The notes below the pieces were generated by a model, which was not told where the DNA came from, ran no database searches, and saw only the letters and a list, made by a program, of their open reading frames with translations. Source: DATFVA01 sp963771705 (GTDB taxonomy: Bacteria > Bacteroidota > Ignavibacteria > Ignavibacteriales > Ignavibacteriaceae). Taken from it: DNA of 64,000 nucleotides. Shown in pieces: positions 8,211 to 17,666 of the stretch. Both the position numbers and the translations under genes were made by a program. Position 1 is the stretch's first letter, and every line of letters starts with the position of its first letter. The DNA lies in assembly GCA_963771705.1 (NCBI GenBank), contig CAVYUP010000014.1:620001-684000 (forward strand), in the 5' to 3' direction.

Positions 8211-9668
8211 GTGACAGGCAAAAAAATTTTTATTACGGTTTCGATGTTTTCGCTGCTGATCTTATTCCCGACATTCAGCTGGTACCTGGTTCTTGCGAAC
8301 CTGATATTTCTGTGCGTTTTTATGGGGCTTCAGCTGGTTATAACTTTCTTTCCTTTAAATTATCCTATACGGCTGAAGGAATCTGATAACTTAAAGTTTG
8401 TTTCAATTCATGTAGCTATTCATAACGAGCCTCCCGGTCTGGTTATAAAAACCTTAAAAGCTTTATCAAAGATAAATTACCCTGCATACGAGGTGCTTGT
8501 ACTTGATAACAATACGGCTGACAGCAAAGTATGGGAGCCGGTTAAGGACTTCTGCGAGGCACAGCGAAGCCGGTTCAGGTTCTGGCATGAAGACAATGTA
8601 AAAGGCTATAAGGCGGGCGCCCTGAATCTGCTGATGGACAGAACTTCGGCAGAAGCAGAGTATATAGCTGTTGTTGATGCGGATTACATTGTTGAAGCTG
8701 GATTTATCAGACATGCTCTACAATATTTCGATGGAGACCAGGTAGGGCTTGTGCAATTCCCCCAGGCATACTATAACGTTTCAGCTAAAAACAAAGGGAT
8801 GGACCTGGAATACAATTACTTTTTTTCTCTTTTTATGAACAGCGGCAACCGGTTCAACTCAGTCACCTCAACAGGCACAATGAGTATTTACAGAAAAAAA
8901 GCCCTTAACGAGGCCGGCAGATGGAATGGTGAGTGTATAACCGAAGACAGCGAACTTGGGGTAAGAATAATCCTTAAAGGATATAGGACGAAATATGCTG
9001 ACGAAGTAATGGGAAGAGGACTTCTGCCGCTGGATTTTAGATCATATATAAGGCAGCGTGAACGATGGATAATTGGAAATACATACATACTCAAAAATTA
9101 TTTCGGTAAAATTTTAACCTCTCCATTAAGTTTTATACGTAAGATTAATATTTTACTGCAGGTCAGCGCCTGGCATAACTTTATTCTTCTACCGTTCCTG
9201 ATTATGGGAGCTTACCCATTTACCCTGCTTGCCGGAAATCCAGCAACGGAAGCTCTCAGGCTTTCATCACTAAACATATTCGTGTTCTTTGTTTTGAAAG
9301 CTCTAATATTTTTCAGCGGCTTCCTGCGCAAGAAGGAGAAGAATAAAAATATTCTAAAAGCGCTCTTCACTCATTTCGGTTTTATATGGGAAAGTACGGC
9401 TGCCTGGCTTCTATCGCTGCCGGGCTGCAAAATTCCATTTAACCGGACAAACAAAAACATCAGCCAAGGAGATGAGACGTATACGATGCGACTTCCCGCA
9501 ATAATCGCGGTATTTTTATTCATCATCTTTGTTTCGGTAAATGAGATAATTCCCGCGGCAGTATTTCTCATATTCTCCGCGGTAACGTTTATGTCAAGAA
9601 AATACAACTTAAAACAGGTGGGTTTTACGGCCCTCATCTCGGGTTCATCTTTATCTAATTTGCAATAA
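8211..9668 (+). CDS. membrane glycosyltransferase family 2 (cellulose-synthase-like)
   Basis: 485 residues from GTG 8211 (GAGAG upstream). Two N-terminal membrane helices (about 6-48), a GT-A domain with Asp156-x-Asp158 ('VVDADY'), the acceptor-side 'TEDSE' (244-248) and QRERW (282-286), i.e. the D,D,D,QxxRW set of processive GT2 enzymes. Several membrane helices follow (about 310-475). Such enzymes polymerise and may export a beta-linked glycan from a nucleotide sugar at the inner membrane. There is no PilZ domain and no BcsB-like partner. The stop overlaps the next start by one base. The sugar cannot be inferred. Confidence 0.9.
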   Translation: MTGKKIFITVSMFSLLILFPTFSWYLVLANLIFLCVFMGLQLVITFFPLNYPIRLKESDNLKFVSIHVAIHNEPPGLVIKTLKALSKINYPAYEVLVLDNNTADSKVWEPVKDFCEAQRSRFRFWHEDNVKGYKAGALNLLMDRTSAEAEYIAVVDADYIVEAGFIRHALQYFDGDQVGLVQFPQAYYNVSAKNKGMDLEYNYFFSLFMNSGNRFNSVTSTGTMSIYRKKALNEAGRWNGECITEDSELGVRIILKGYRTKYADEVMGRGLLPLDFRSYIRQRERWIIGNTYILKNYFGKILTSPLSFIRKINILLQVSAWHNFILLPFLIMGAYPFTLLAGNPATEALRLSSLNIFVFFVLKALIFFSGFLRKKEKNKNILKALFTHFGFIWESTAAWLLSLPGCKIPFNRTNKNISQGDETYTMRLPAIIAVFLFIIFVSVNEIIPAAVFLIFSAVTFMSRKYNLKQVGFTALISGSSLSNLQ

Positions 9669-10600
9669 TGAAAATAACAATTGTGATACCGACATATAAC
9701 CGGGCGGATAATATCAGACGGATAATAGATAATTCGCTCTCACAATATTCAGGGAATGTAGACGTCTTTGTAATAGATGACGGTTCAGCAGATAATACTT
9801 ACAACAGGGTTAAGCCTTACTTTGATGAGGATAGTTTTACTTATATAAAACTTGCAGACAACAAAGGGACAGCCAGCGCAAAGAACCTAGGAATTATGCT
9901 GGCCGACTACGAGGCAATAACCTTTCATGATTCTGATGACCTGTACGATCCAAATAAAATTGAACTTCAGAAAAGAGCGCTAATGGGGGATACCGGAATA
10001 AGGGACCCGGATACTATCTGGGACGGGAAGCGGAGCGGTGAACATGATGTAGTATATGTTCAGCATAAATTTATCAGGCTTGACGGTAAGATATTTACTG
10101 TAGGCTGGCCTGTTAGTCTTGTTGATGATTTTTTCCCGAACATACAGGATACCACATTCTGCGGCGGGAAATTCCTGCTGCCGAACCCAGGTTTATTCAG
10201 GAAAAGAGTTTTCGAGGAAACAGGAGGTTTTATGAATGTGATTGAAGAAGACAGAGAATTAAGAGACAGGCTGATAGCAGCAGGGTACAGGCATAGTTTT
10301 ATAAATGAACCTTTGATCACGAAATATGAAGAGACTGATTCCCTAACGATGAGTGACAACTCTGGTTTCAGATCAGAGATGAGAATAAAGAACAGGAATG
10401 ATATTAAGCAAAGAGCTAAAGAAATGATGAAGAATGAACCTGAGGATGTGAAAAGGTTGTTCAGGGTTCCGATTAACCTTGAAGAGGCAGAGATAGAGTT
10501 TATAAGCAGAGCTCAAAATATAACCCTTAATAAAACGATACCTATGACGGAGAAAACGATGAAACGACTTGAAGATCAATTATCGAAGGTGACTGTATGA
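9668..10600 (+). CDS. glycosyltransferase family 2 (soluble)
   Basis: 310 residues. GT-A fold: 'IVIPTYNRADNI' at the N-terminus, 'VIDDGS' (35-40), the metal-binding DSD motif at 88-90 ('FHDSDD') and an acceptor region with 'EEDRELRDRLIAAGY'. No membrane segment, so a cytosolic enzyme adding a sugar to a lipid-linked or soluble acceptor. An unusual C-terminal extension of about 75 charged residues (Lys/Glu rich) follows the catalytic domain. The start overlaps the previous stop (TAATG) and the end overlaps the next start (ATGA), so translation is coupled across the operon. Confidence 0.9.
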   Translation: MKITIVIPTYNRADNIRRIIDNSLSQYSGNVDVFVIDDGSADNTYNRVKPYFDEDSFTYIKLADNKGTASAKNLGIMLADYEAITFHDSDDLYDPNKIELQKRALMGDTGIRDPDTIWDGKRSGEHDVVYVQHKFIRLDGKIFTVGWPVSLVDDFFPNIQDTTFCGGKFLLPNPGLFRKRVFEETGGFMNVIEEDRELRDRLIAAGYRHSFINEPLITKYEETDSLTMSDNSGFRSEMRIKNRNDIKQRAKEMMKNEPEDVKRLFRVPINLEEAEIEFISRAQNITLNKTIPMTEKTMKRLEDQLSKVTV

Positions 10601-11733
10601 AGATACTTATGGTAAGTCCTGCAGACATCCCCATACCGCCTTATTCCGGCTATGGAGGAGTTGAGCGGGTAGTTTTCGACCTTGCGATGGGTCTTGCCGG
10701 GAAAGGACATAAAATAGACCTGATAGCGAACTGTAAATCAAAAATAAAACATCCAGGAATTACCTTAGAAGGAACCGAAGAAGAGATAAAAAACGGTCTC
10801 AAGGACTTTATTCTCTGCAATGCTATGGAGAAAGATTACGACATAATTAACCTTCATCTGGTAGATTTCGATCTTTTTAATGAGTTGTTAAAGAAAGGGC
10901 TGAACAAGAAATGCATTGTGAACCTTCATTACACACCGAATAAGGAAGAACAGGAAGCTATACTTTCAAATTTTACAGGGATTGCTCAGTCAAAATCGCA
11001 CCGGGATCAATTTATTGACAATGAAAACCTGCATTACATTCTGCAGGGAATAAGAATAGACCATATCACGTTCTACAAGAAACCTCTGAGCGAAAATAAT
11101 ACAAAAATTGATATTGAAATATTAAGATCACTCAGGCAGGAGAGCAGAGATTACCTGGTGATGCTCTCACGCATCGATAAAAGGAAGGGACAGCTGACGG
11201 CCATAAAAATTGCAAAAAAAGCCGGAATGCCCCTTATACTAGCGGGGGAACCTTACGTAGATCATTCGAATGCTGAAAGCAGCTCGCTGAAGTATTTTTA
11301 TGAGAATATTAAACCCCTTATCGATAATAAAACGATATTTTACTTCGGCAACGCCGATGAAACAGTAAAATACAAGCTCCTCGGGAATGCCGCGGCATCT
11401 GTATTTCCTTCAGGATTTGAAGATGAGAGATGGTCAGAACCTTTCGGCAGGGTAATAGCTGAAAGTCTTGCAGCTGGAACTCCTGTTATAGGATTTGCAC
11501 GCGGAGCTGTTAAGGAGCAGATAGTGCATGGTAAAAACGGTTTTATATTCAGGTCGGTTGACGAGGCAGCGGGGTATGTAAAACGACTAGACTCCATATA
11601 CCGCGAGTTCTGTTCGATGGATGCAAGGGAGAGACTTAACGCGGAGAGGTTCATCGACGATATGGAAAAGTTTTTCTTCGACTTTATAAACGGGACTATA
11701 ATTTGCAACACCAACGGAAAGCTTAATGCATGA
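10597..11733 (+). CDS. glycosyltransferase family 4
   Basis: 378 residues, GT-B fold. N-terminal 'GYGGVERVVFDLAMGLAGKGH' region typical of GT4, then the donor-binding C-terminal half with 'MLSRIDKRKGQ' and the E-x7-E motif 'EPFGRVIAESLAAGTPVIGF'. No signal peptide or helices, so a cytosolic retaining transferase. Its 3' end overlaps the start of the debranching-enzyme gene by 8 bp. With the two GT2 genes and the glucosidase it forms one operon. Confidence 0.9.
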   Translation: MKILMVSPADIPIPPYSGYGGVERVVFDLAMGLAGKGHKIDLIANCKSKIKHPGITLEGTEEEIKNGLKDFILCNAMEKDYDIINLHLVDFDLFNELLKKGLNKKCIVNLHYTPNKEEQEAILSNFTGIAQSKSHRDQFIDNENLHYILQGIRIDHITFYKKPLSENNTKIDIEILRSLRQESRDYLVMLSRIDKRKGQLTAIKIAKKAGMPLILAGEPYVDHSNAESSSLKYFYENIKPLIDNKTIFYFGNADETVKYKLLGNAAASVFPSGFEDERWSEPFGRVIAESLAAGTPVIGFARGAVKEQIVHGKNGFIFRSVDEAAGYVKRLDSIYREFCSMDARERLNAERFIDDMEKFFFDFINGTIICNTNGKLNA

Positions 11734-13885
11734 TAAGAACCAAGTAAAAGAAAATGAACCCGCATTCTTTGAAAACGAGGCTGATGAAAGCGTATTTGTA
11801 TTAAACGACTCAGACACTTTCGGCATCTTCAACGGGCGGGGAAGTATCACTCCTGAATTCGACAGCAAGAACGGTATCTACCATAATGATACCCGTTTTG
11901 TCTCACGCTATGAGCTAAAAATAAACAATAAAAAGCCGCTTCTGCTGGGGGCTTCCATGAATGAAGATATGGAGATCCTGGGAATCGATATGACCAATCC
12001 CGATATTTCCGCCGGAGATGATATAATAAAAGAGGGTTCGATTTATCTGCACAGCAGGAGATTCGTTTACCGTGACACATTTTATGAAGTACTGAGGTTA
12101 CACAGCTACAGCAGCAGGAGGCATAAATTAGAGATTACGTTCTTCTTTAATTCAGACTTCAGGGACATTTTTGAGGTGAAGAAATTTGTAAGGCTGAACC
12201 GGAAGAGAGAAACAACCGTTGATGTTACGAAAGAAGGGGTGAGGTACAGCTACAAAGGCATCGATTCAAAAGAACGTACCGCCGAGTACAAATTCTCCGG
12301 ATCACCGGGTTCTCTGGAAAAGAACAGGTGCGTGTATGAAATTTCACCGGAACCGGATGAGGAGATCGTACTTAACCTGAGTATAGTGATGCGTACAGGG
12401 AACGGGGAGAACAAACAATATGACAATACCTCAGCCCTTAAAAAGCTGAACAAGGAAAGAAACAGGAAGCAGGATTACGCTGCTTCCATTAAATCATCGG
12501 ATACAGAATTCAACCACTGGCTAAACCGTTCAACTACAGATTTAGTATCATTATGTGCAGATACAAAGAGCGGGATGTATCCCTATGCGGGCATACCATG
12601 GTTTGCCTCACCTTTCGGACGCGACGCTATCATTACCTCCCTGGAAACACTCTGGGCTTTCCCCGAAATGGCAAAGGATGTACTAAAATATCTTGCCGCA
12701 AATCAGGCAAAGGAAGTAAACAACTTCAATGAAGCCGAACCGGGAAAGATCTTTCATGAAATGAGACGCGGGGAGATTGTATCTGCCGGAGAACTTCCGT
12801 TCGGCAAGTATTTCGGTTCAATAGATGTTACCCCTTTGTTCATAATTCTTGCCTGCAAATATTTTAAAAGAACCGCTGATCAGCCGACAATTTCAGGTAT
12901 ATGGGAAAACATAAAGCTTTCATTAAAATGGATTGATGATTACGGGGACATTGACGGCGACGGGTTTATTGAATACAAATATAAAAACGAAAAGGGGTTA
13001 TACAACCAGGGATGGAAGGATTCTCCTGATGCAGTTTTTCACAGCAATGGAAAAATTGCAGAATCACCGATCGCTCTATGTGAAGTTCAATCGTATGTAT
13101 ACGACGCAAAGATATCGGGGGCATACCTTGCTGAAATATTTAAGGAAGAGGATCTTGCGCGAAGTCTGTATGGGAGCGCGGGGAAACTAAAGAAAAAATT
13201 TAACAAAAAGTTCTGGGACAGCAGGCTGAACAATTATGTTATAGCGCTGGATGCCGCTAAAAAACCATGCAGAATAAATTCATCGAACGGAGGGCACTGT
13301 CTGCTGTCGGGAATCGTTTCTGATAATCATATTAATAACCTGATTGAAAACCTTACCTCGGATGAGTTCTTTTCCGGGTGGGGGATAAGGACCATCGCAA
13401 GCGACTCCGTGTGCTATAATCCGCTATCATACCATAACGGTTCAATCTGGCCGCACGACACAACTCTTATAACCTATGGTATTTCACAATATGGGGAAAA
13501 AGAAAAAGTTACAGAACTTTTCTCAGGGATGTATGAGGCGGCGAGGCATTCAAACTTTTACAGGCTGCCTGAATTATTCTGCGGATTTAAGAGAAGGAGT
13601 AATGAGGGACCTGTAACCTATCCTGTAGCATGTTCACCACAGGCTTGGGCTGCGGGTGCTGTTTATATGCTGCTGCAATCGTCGTTAGGACTGGAAATAA
13701 ACGCGGTGGAGAAAAAGATATACTTCAATAATCCTGTATTACCACCCTGGATAACTGAACTAACCATTTCAAATCTTAATTTAGGAGGCGGAACAGCTGA
13801 GATAAGGTTTGAAACTTTTCAGAATCACGTGGGAATAAATGTCCTGAAGCGTGAGAATGGATGGGAAGTTATCAGCATCAAATAA
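11726..13885 (+). CDS. amylo-alpha-1,6-glucosidase / glycogen-debranching-type protein
   Basis: 719 residues. The N-terminal domain (about 20-215) has the pattern of the bacterial GDE N-terminal family ('SVFVLNDSDTFGIFNGRG', 'NGIYHNDTRFVSRYEL'). The C-terminal half (about 260-710) is an (alpha/alpha)6-barrel glucosidase with 'FASPFGRDAIITSLE', 'WKDSPDAVFH' and 'HNGSIWPHDTTLI'. Related enzymes hydrolyse alpha-1,6 or similar alpha-glucosidic linkages. No signal peptide, so cytosolic. Being the last gene of a GT operon, it may trim or recycle the glycan made by the upstream enzymes rather than act on glycogen; no glycogen synthase or phosphorylase is nearby. Convergent with the GH3 gene, with 56 bp between the stops and no clear terminator. 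Confidence 0.88.
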   Translation: MHDKNQVKENEPAFFENEADESVFVLNDSDTFGIFNGRGSITPEFDSKNGIYHNDTRFVSRYELKINNKKPLLLGASMNEDMEILGIDMTNPDISAGDDIIKEGSIYLHSRRFVYRDTFYEVLRLHSYSSRRHKLEITFFFNSDFRDIFEVKKFVRLNRKRETTVDVTKEGVRYSYKGIDSKERTAEYKFSGSPGSLEKNRCVYEISPEPDEEIVLNLSIVMRTGNGENKQYDNTSALKKLNKERNRKQDYAASIKSSDTEFNHWLNRSTTDLVSLCADTKSGMYPYAGIPWFASPFGRDAIITSLETLWAFPEMAKDVLKYLAANQAKEVNNFNEAEPGKIFHEMRRGEIVSAGELPFGKYFGSIDVTPLFIILACKYFKRTADQPTISGIWENIKLSLKWIDDYGDIDGDGFIEYKYKNEKGLYNQGWKDSPDAVFHSNGKIAESPIALCEVQSYVYDAKISGAYLAEIFKEEDLARSLYGSAGKLKKKFNKKFWDSRLNNYVIALDAAKKPCRINSSNGGHCLLSGIVSDNHINNLIENLTSDEFFSGWGIRTIASDSVCYNPLSYHNGSIWPHDTTLITYGISQYGEKEKVTELFSGMYEAARHSNFYRLPELFCGFKRRSNEGPVTYPVACSPQAWAAGAVYMLLQSSLGLEINAVEKKIYFNNPVLPPWITELTISNLNLGGGTAEIRFETFQNHVGINVLKRENGWEVISIK

Positions 13886-13941
13886 AATATCTGACATCGG
13901 GTTCATCGAGAGCCGGAGTATTGATCCTTTCCCCAAAATGA

Positions 13942-16116
13942 TTAATCTATAATTTTAAACCTGCGATGAAGATTACCTATACTAACAAGGAATTCACCCG
14001 GCTCGGCAGTCCTCTGCAAATCCCTCCCAATAAAAGAAAGGTCGTCGGCTGTAATTCTAAACGATACAGTGTTAAATTCGCCCGGAGCAAGTTCAACTTT
14101 GCTAAAACCTTTAAGCTGTTTTACAGGCCGTGAAACAGAGCCGTAAAGGTCAGTAATGAATAATAAAACGCTTTCCTTACCTTTAAGTTTTCCTGAATTG
14201 GTTACTTTCACTGAGATATCTATTGAATCAATAGTCTTTATAGAATATGAGGACAGTTTGAGATCGGTGTATTCAAAATCAGTATAACTTAGTCCGTAAC
14301 CGAACGACCACTGCGGGTTGACATAATTAAGGTCATAAACTTCCATTGATTTATGATCATAATGAGAAACCTCACCAGGATTTCGGGGGTAGGTGAAGGG
14401 GAGTTTTCCGGAGGGGACGGCATCACCGAAAATAAGATCGGCCAGCGCTCTGCCTCCTTCCATTCCCGGCAGCATACCTATCAGGACGGCATCAACTTTA
14501 TTTTCTATACTGCTGATCGTTCTGGGTCTACCCTGGAGCATGATAAGAACTACAGGTTTCTTAGTTTTATAGAGTTCGTCGACAAGTTTCAGCTGCATTT
14601 CAAATAAGGCAAGGCCGGAAGTATTGCCGGCGGTTTCACAGTAAGCCGGTTCTCCGAGGCATGCTAAAATTACATCGACATTCTCAGCGGCTTCAACGGT
14701 TCTACTAATGTTATAATCCCTGTTGAAGTTAGTTCCCTTAAAATAAACAACATTTTTCTCACCGATCTTCTCTTTTACAGCATCAAGAACCGTCAGCTTA
14801 TTTTCAGGGTAGAGTGATTCCTCATTACCCTGCCAGGTTATCGTCCATCCTCCGTTCAGAGAAGAGAGGAGATCCGCGGTCGGACCCGTAACAAGGATTT
14901 TCTTATCCTTCTGAAGGGGCAGGATATTATTCCTATTCTTCACAAGAACAATCGACTCGACAGCCGCTTCATAATTCAGCCGGCAGGAGGTCTCACTTCC
15001 AACCGTAATATCATGTCCTTTACTCATATAGGGATCATCAAAGAGACCAAGGTCAAACTTTAATGTCAGAATTCTTTTAACCGCCTCATCAATTCTGCTT
15101 AAGGGTACTTCATCTTCTTTAACCAGCTGGAGAAGCAGATCGGAAAAGCTAAAGTCCCAAGGCACCATACTCATATCGACACCTGCCATAACGGCCATCT
15201 TAACCGCTTCTTTCGGTGTCTCAGCAACCCTGTCCCTCGAGTGGAGTCTGATAATATCCTCCCAATCGGAAACAGCGACACCGGTAAAGCCAAGTTCTCC
15301 TCTAAGGACATCCGTCAGTAAATATTTATCGGAATGAGTAGGGATGCCGTCGATCTCACCTGAGCTTATCATTACAGTTTTTACTCCTGTTTTTACTGCC
15401 TCACTGAAACCCGGCAGGAAATACTCACGCAGTGTTCTCTCACCGATCCAGGCCGGAGTACGGTCGCGTCCATTAAGAGGGTAGCTATAACCGACATAGT
15501 GCTTCATACAGAGTGCAGGATTAAGCTGCGCAGCATCAGGGTCATTCTGTCCCCCCAGAATATAGTTTCTGCCCATTTCTTTCAGCAGATAGACATCCTC
15601 ACCGAACGTTTCCCAGAAGCGGGGCCAGAGAGGCTGTCTTCCAATATCGAGCACGGGATTAAAATTCCAGGGTATATGAGCAGCGATCATTTCTTCTGAT
15701 GTAACACGTGCAGCCTTTCTGACGAGATCACGGTTAAACGAGGCGGCCATATTTATACTTTGGGGGAAAAGAGTAGCGCCAAGGACATAGCTTGCCCCAT
15801 GAATAGCGTCGATACCGAATATTACAGGAATTTTGTTAGGGGTAGTTAAGGCAAGATCCTGTATTTGTTTTATGATATAATGCCAGTAGCGGACACTATG
15901 AGCGACTTCAAAGATATTTAATATTGATCCCGTAAAATGATTTGTGACAGCATCGCTGAGCTTAACAAGGTCGATTTCGTGATCCACATCGCGGGTACTT
16001 TTTCTTAAAGAAACGGCCTCAAGAGTAATCTGAGTCATCTGACCGATTTTTTCTTCAAGCGTCATTTTAGAAAGAAGTTCATCTACTCTATTTGTTGCCT
16101 GGTCTTCTTTATTCAT
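13942..16116 (-). CDS. glycoside hydrolase family 3 (beta-glucosidase-like)
   Basis: 724 residues. GH3 N-terminal TIM barrel (about 10-350) with the substrate-binding 'KHYVGY' (205-210) and the nucleophile Asp284 in 'VAVSDWEDI'; alpha/beta sandwich domain (about 390-600, 'ILVTGPTADLLSSLNGGW'); C-terminal fibronectin-III-like domain (about 640-720). There is no signal peptide, unlike many secreted GH3 enzymes, so it probably acts on imported oligosaccharides in the cytosol. It lies 32 bp downstream of a receiver gene on the same strand, an unusual operon partner. Confidence 0.92.
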   Translation of the reverse strand: MNKEDQATNRVDELLSKMTLEEKIGQMTQITLEAVSLRKSTRDVDHEIDLVKLSDAVTNHFTGSILNIFEVAHSVRYWHYIIKQIQDLALTTPNKIPVIFGIDAIHGASYVLGATLFPQSINMAASFNRDLVRKAARVTSEEMIAAHIPWNFNPVLDIGRQPLWPRFWETFGEDVYLLKEMGRNYILGGQNDPDAAQLNPALCMKHYVGYSYPLNGRDRTPAWIGERTLREYFLPGFSEAVKTGVKTVMISSGEIDGIPTHSDKYLLTDVLRGELGFTGVAVSDWEDIIRLHSRDRVAETPKEAVKMAVMAGVDMSMVPWDFSFSDLLLQLVKEDEVPLSRIDEAVKRILTLKFDLGLFDDPYMSKGHDITVGSETSCRLNYEAAVESIVLVKNRNNILPLQKDKKILVTGPTADLLSSLNGGWTITWQGNEESLYPENKLTVLDAVKEKIGEKNVVYFKGTNFNRDYNISRTVEAAENVDVILACLGEPAYCETAGNTSGLALFEMQLKLVDELYKTKKPVVLIMLQGRPRTISSIENKVDAVLIGMLPGMEGGRALADLIFGDAVPSGKLPFTYPRNPGEVSHYDHKSMEVYDLNYVNPQWSFGYGLSYTDFEYTDLKLSSYSIKTIDSIDISVKVTNSGKLKGKESVLLFITDLYGSVSRPVKQLKGFSKVELAPGEFNTVSFRITADDLSFIGRDLQRTAEPGEFLVSIGNLHRRFKIID

Positions 16117-16148
16117 TATTCCGAAGAATCATTCTGAAGAGTTATGCC

Positions 16149-16544
16149 TCACGCAGCGTGTAAAAGAAGAATACTTTTGAGGGTGCGGGTCACCTTTTGT
16201 TCAGAAAGCGGTTTAAAAAGAACCAGATCCGCCCCGAACTTCTTATATATGTCGGTACTGAAGAAGGGGGAGTCATCTGTTATAAGGATGACAGGGATTC
16301 TTGAAAACCGCGAATCATCTTTCATATCACGAAGAATCTGTATACCGTTATCCTTTGTGTGCAGCATCGCGTCGATCATTACCGCGCTGAAAGATTCATC
16401 CAGCCTTTCCCTGAACTCATTAGCGTCAGAGCAGAAAACGAAATTGTTTAACCTGTTATTCCCGGCGATAACGCCGCAGCACTTATCATCGTTTTCCAGG
16501 ACGAGTATCTTATAACTATCCATGCGTTTTCCCAGCCTGTCCAT
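16149..16544 (-). CDS. single-domain response regulator upstream of GH3 gene
   Basis: 131 residues from ATG 16544, or 124 from the in-frame ATG at 16523, which begins closer to the fold ('MDSYKILVLENDD'). Receiver domain: Glu18/Asp20 in 'LENDD', phosphoacceptor Asp58 ('AVMIDAML'), Thr in 'ILITDD', Lys in 'VLFKPLSE'. The cysteine pair after the acidic pocket (KCCG) is unusual. No output domain. Placed 32 bp before the GH3 gene, so probably cotranscribed. Confidence 0.85.
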   Translation of the reverse strand: MDRLGKRMDSYKILVLENDDKCCGVIAGNNRLNNFVFCSDANEFRERLDESFSAVMIDAMLHTKDNGIQILRDMKDDSRFSRIPVILITDDSPFFSTDIYKKFGADLVLFKPLSEQKVTRTLKSILLLHAA

Positions 16545-16879
16545 CCATTCCTCCGGTTAATAGTTCATCTTTTACATTGTGAATATCAGTAAAATCTCCG
16601 ACTTCCGCTGTGACAATGGCAGGCAAATACAGTTACTTAATTTATCTCCTTTTTCTGCAGAGGAGTGCTTGATCTGGTTAAACCTCTGTTTTTGTGGTGA
16701 ATAAAAGCTTATGTGATAAGGATATGAAGATGAAAAAGTAAATGTTAATATATTATAACAGCTATAGTTATGATAATAATTTACTTCCCATTATTAAGCT
16801 TCCTGTTGAAGCCGTTCTGTCTGGAGTATTAATTTATTGCTTTGGCAGGGGAAAGTATCCGGGGTTTAACCAGGAGATC
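16545..16879. other. divergent intergenic region
   Basis: AT-rich spacer that should carry promoters for the receiver/GH3 pair (minus) and the DUF421 gene (plus). An in-frame upstream extension of the DUF421 frame to ATG 16742 crosses it but adds a non-family N-terminus. No repeat or RNA structure was recognised. Confidence 0.4.
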
Positions 16880-17407
16880 ATGGTAATGTTTGTTGACGAA
16901 CCAGTTTTAGATATAATACTAAGAGGTCTGATTCTCGCTATAATAGCCATGTCCTGGGTTGTGGTTATGGTACGCGTTAACGGACTGAGATCATTTTCAA
17001 AAATGACCAATTTTGATTTTGTGAGTACGGTAGCAGTTGGATCACTCCTTGCCGGGGCGGTCCAGACATCGAGCTGGGACGCATTCCTGCAATCACTTAC
17101 CGCGATGACAGGACTGTTTATTCTACAGTATTTAACAGCCCGATTCCGCAAAGCGTCAAACAAGTTCGAAAGAATTGTGCAGAGCAAGCCGGTGATACTT
17201 ATGAGAGACGGCAAAATACTGGAAAAGGCACTCAGGGAAACGCGAGTTGCCAGGAGTGACCTGATAGCTAAACTTCGTGAGGCCAATGTTCTTGAGTTTT
17301 CTGAAGTGAGGGCGGTTATACTTGAAACGACGGGGGATATATCAGTACTTCATGGGGACAAGTGTTCAGAGGAACTCCTGCGGGGAACAAAACACATCAA
17401 CAACTAA
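16880..17407 (+). CDS. DUF421 (YetF-family) membrane protein
   Basis: About 175 residues from ATG 16880 (AGGAG at 16872-16876; a second ATG at 16886 is equally possible). Three N-terminal hydrophobic helices, then the family's cytosolic domain with 'FDFVSTVAVGSLLAGAV', 'KPVILMRDGKILEKAL' and the motif region 'RVARSDLIAKLREANV'. Proteins of this family are uncharacterised inner-membrane proteins, often linked to stress or sporulation. Upstream codons back to 16742 are open but do not look like the family, so the later start is chosen. No operon partner. Confidence 0.85.
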   Translation: MVMFVDEPVLDIILRGLILAIIAMSWVVVMVRVNGLRSFSKMTNFDFVSTVAVGSLLAGAVQTSSWDAFLQSLTAMTGLFILQYLTARFRKASNKFERIVQSKPVILMRDGKILEKALRETRVARSDLIAKLREANVLEFSEVRAVILETTGDISVLHGDKCSEELLRGTKHINN

Positions 17408-17547
17408 TGCCTGACCCGAAACGATTCTATTCCTTTAATTCTGCAGACTACAGCATGAAGCATGGACATTTTTGCCAGGAGCCTGCTTATAATAGCGGCA
17501 GCCCGGGTACTAATAGTTACAAATTATATAAGGCAGATAAATACTCT

Positions 17548-17613
17548 CTGAAAACGTTCTGAAAACGTTCTGAAAACGTTCTGAATACGTTCTGAATACG
17601 TTCTGAAAACGTT
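17548..17613. repeat. six tandem copies of an 11-bp unit CTGAAAACGTT
   Basis: Perfectly phased array: units start at 17548, 17559, 17570, 17581, 17592 and 17603. Units 4 and 5 read CTGAATACGTT, the rest CTGAAAACGTT. Each carries the palindrome AACGTT or its variant TACGTT. The 11-bp period is close to one helical turn, so the same face of DNA is presented six times. It ends 53 bp before the start of the next gene (17667), i.e. in the promoter or 5'-UTR region. The unit is far too short for CRISPR. Confidence 0.95.
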
Positions 17614-17666
17614 GAATAAGGGGGTAAAAAGCTGTAAATTAGAATGTAAATTTTTAAGGAGGATTT

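Noticed and set aside
17548..17613. Possible CRISPR array
   Set aside because: Units are 11 bp and directly adjacent with no spacers, and no cas gene is present.
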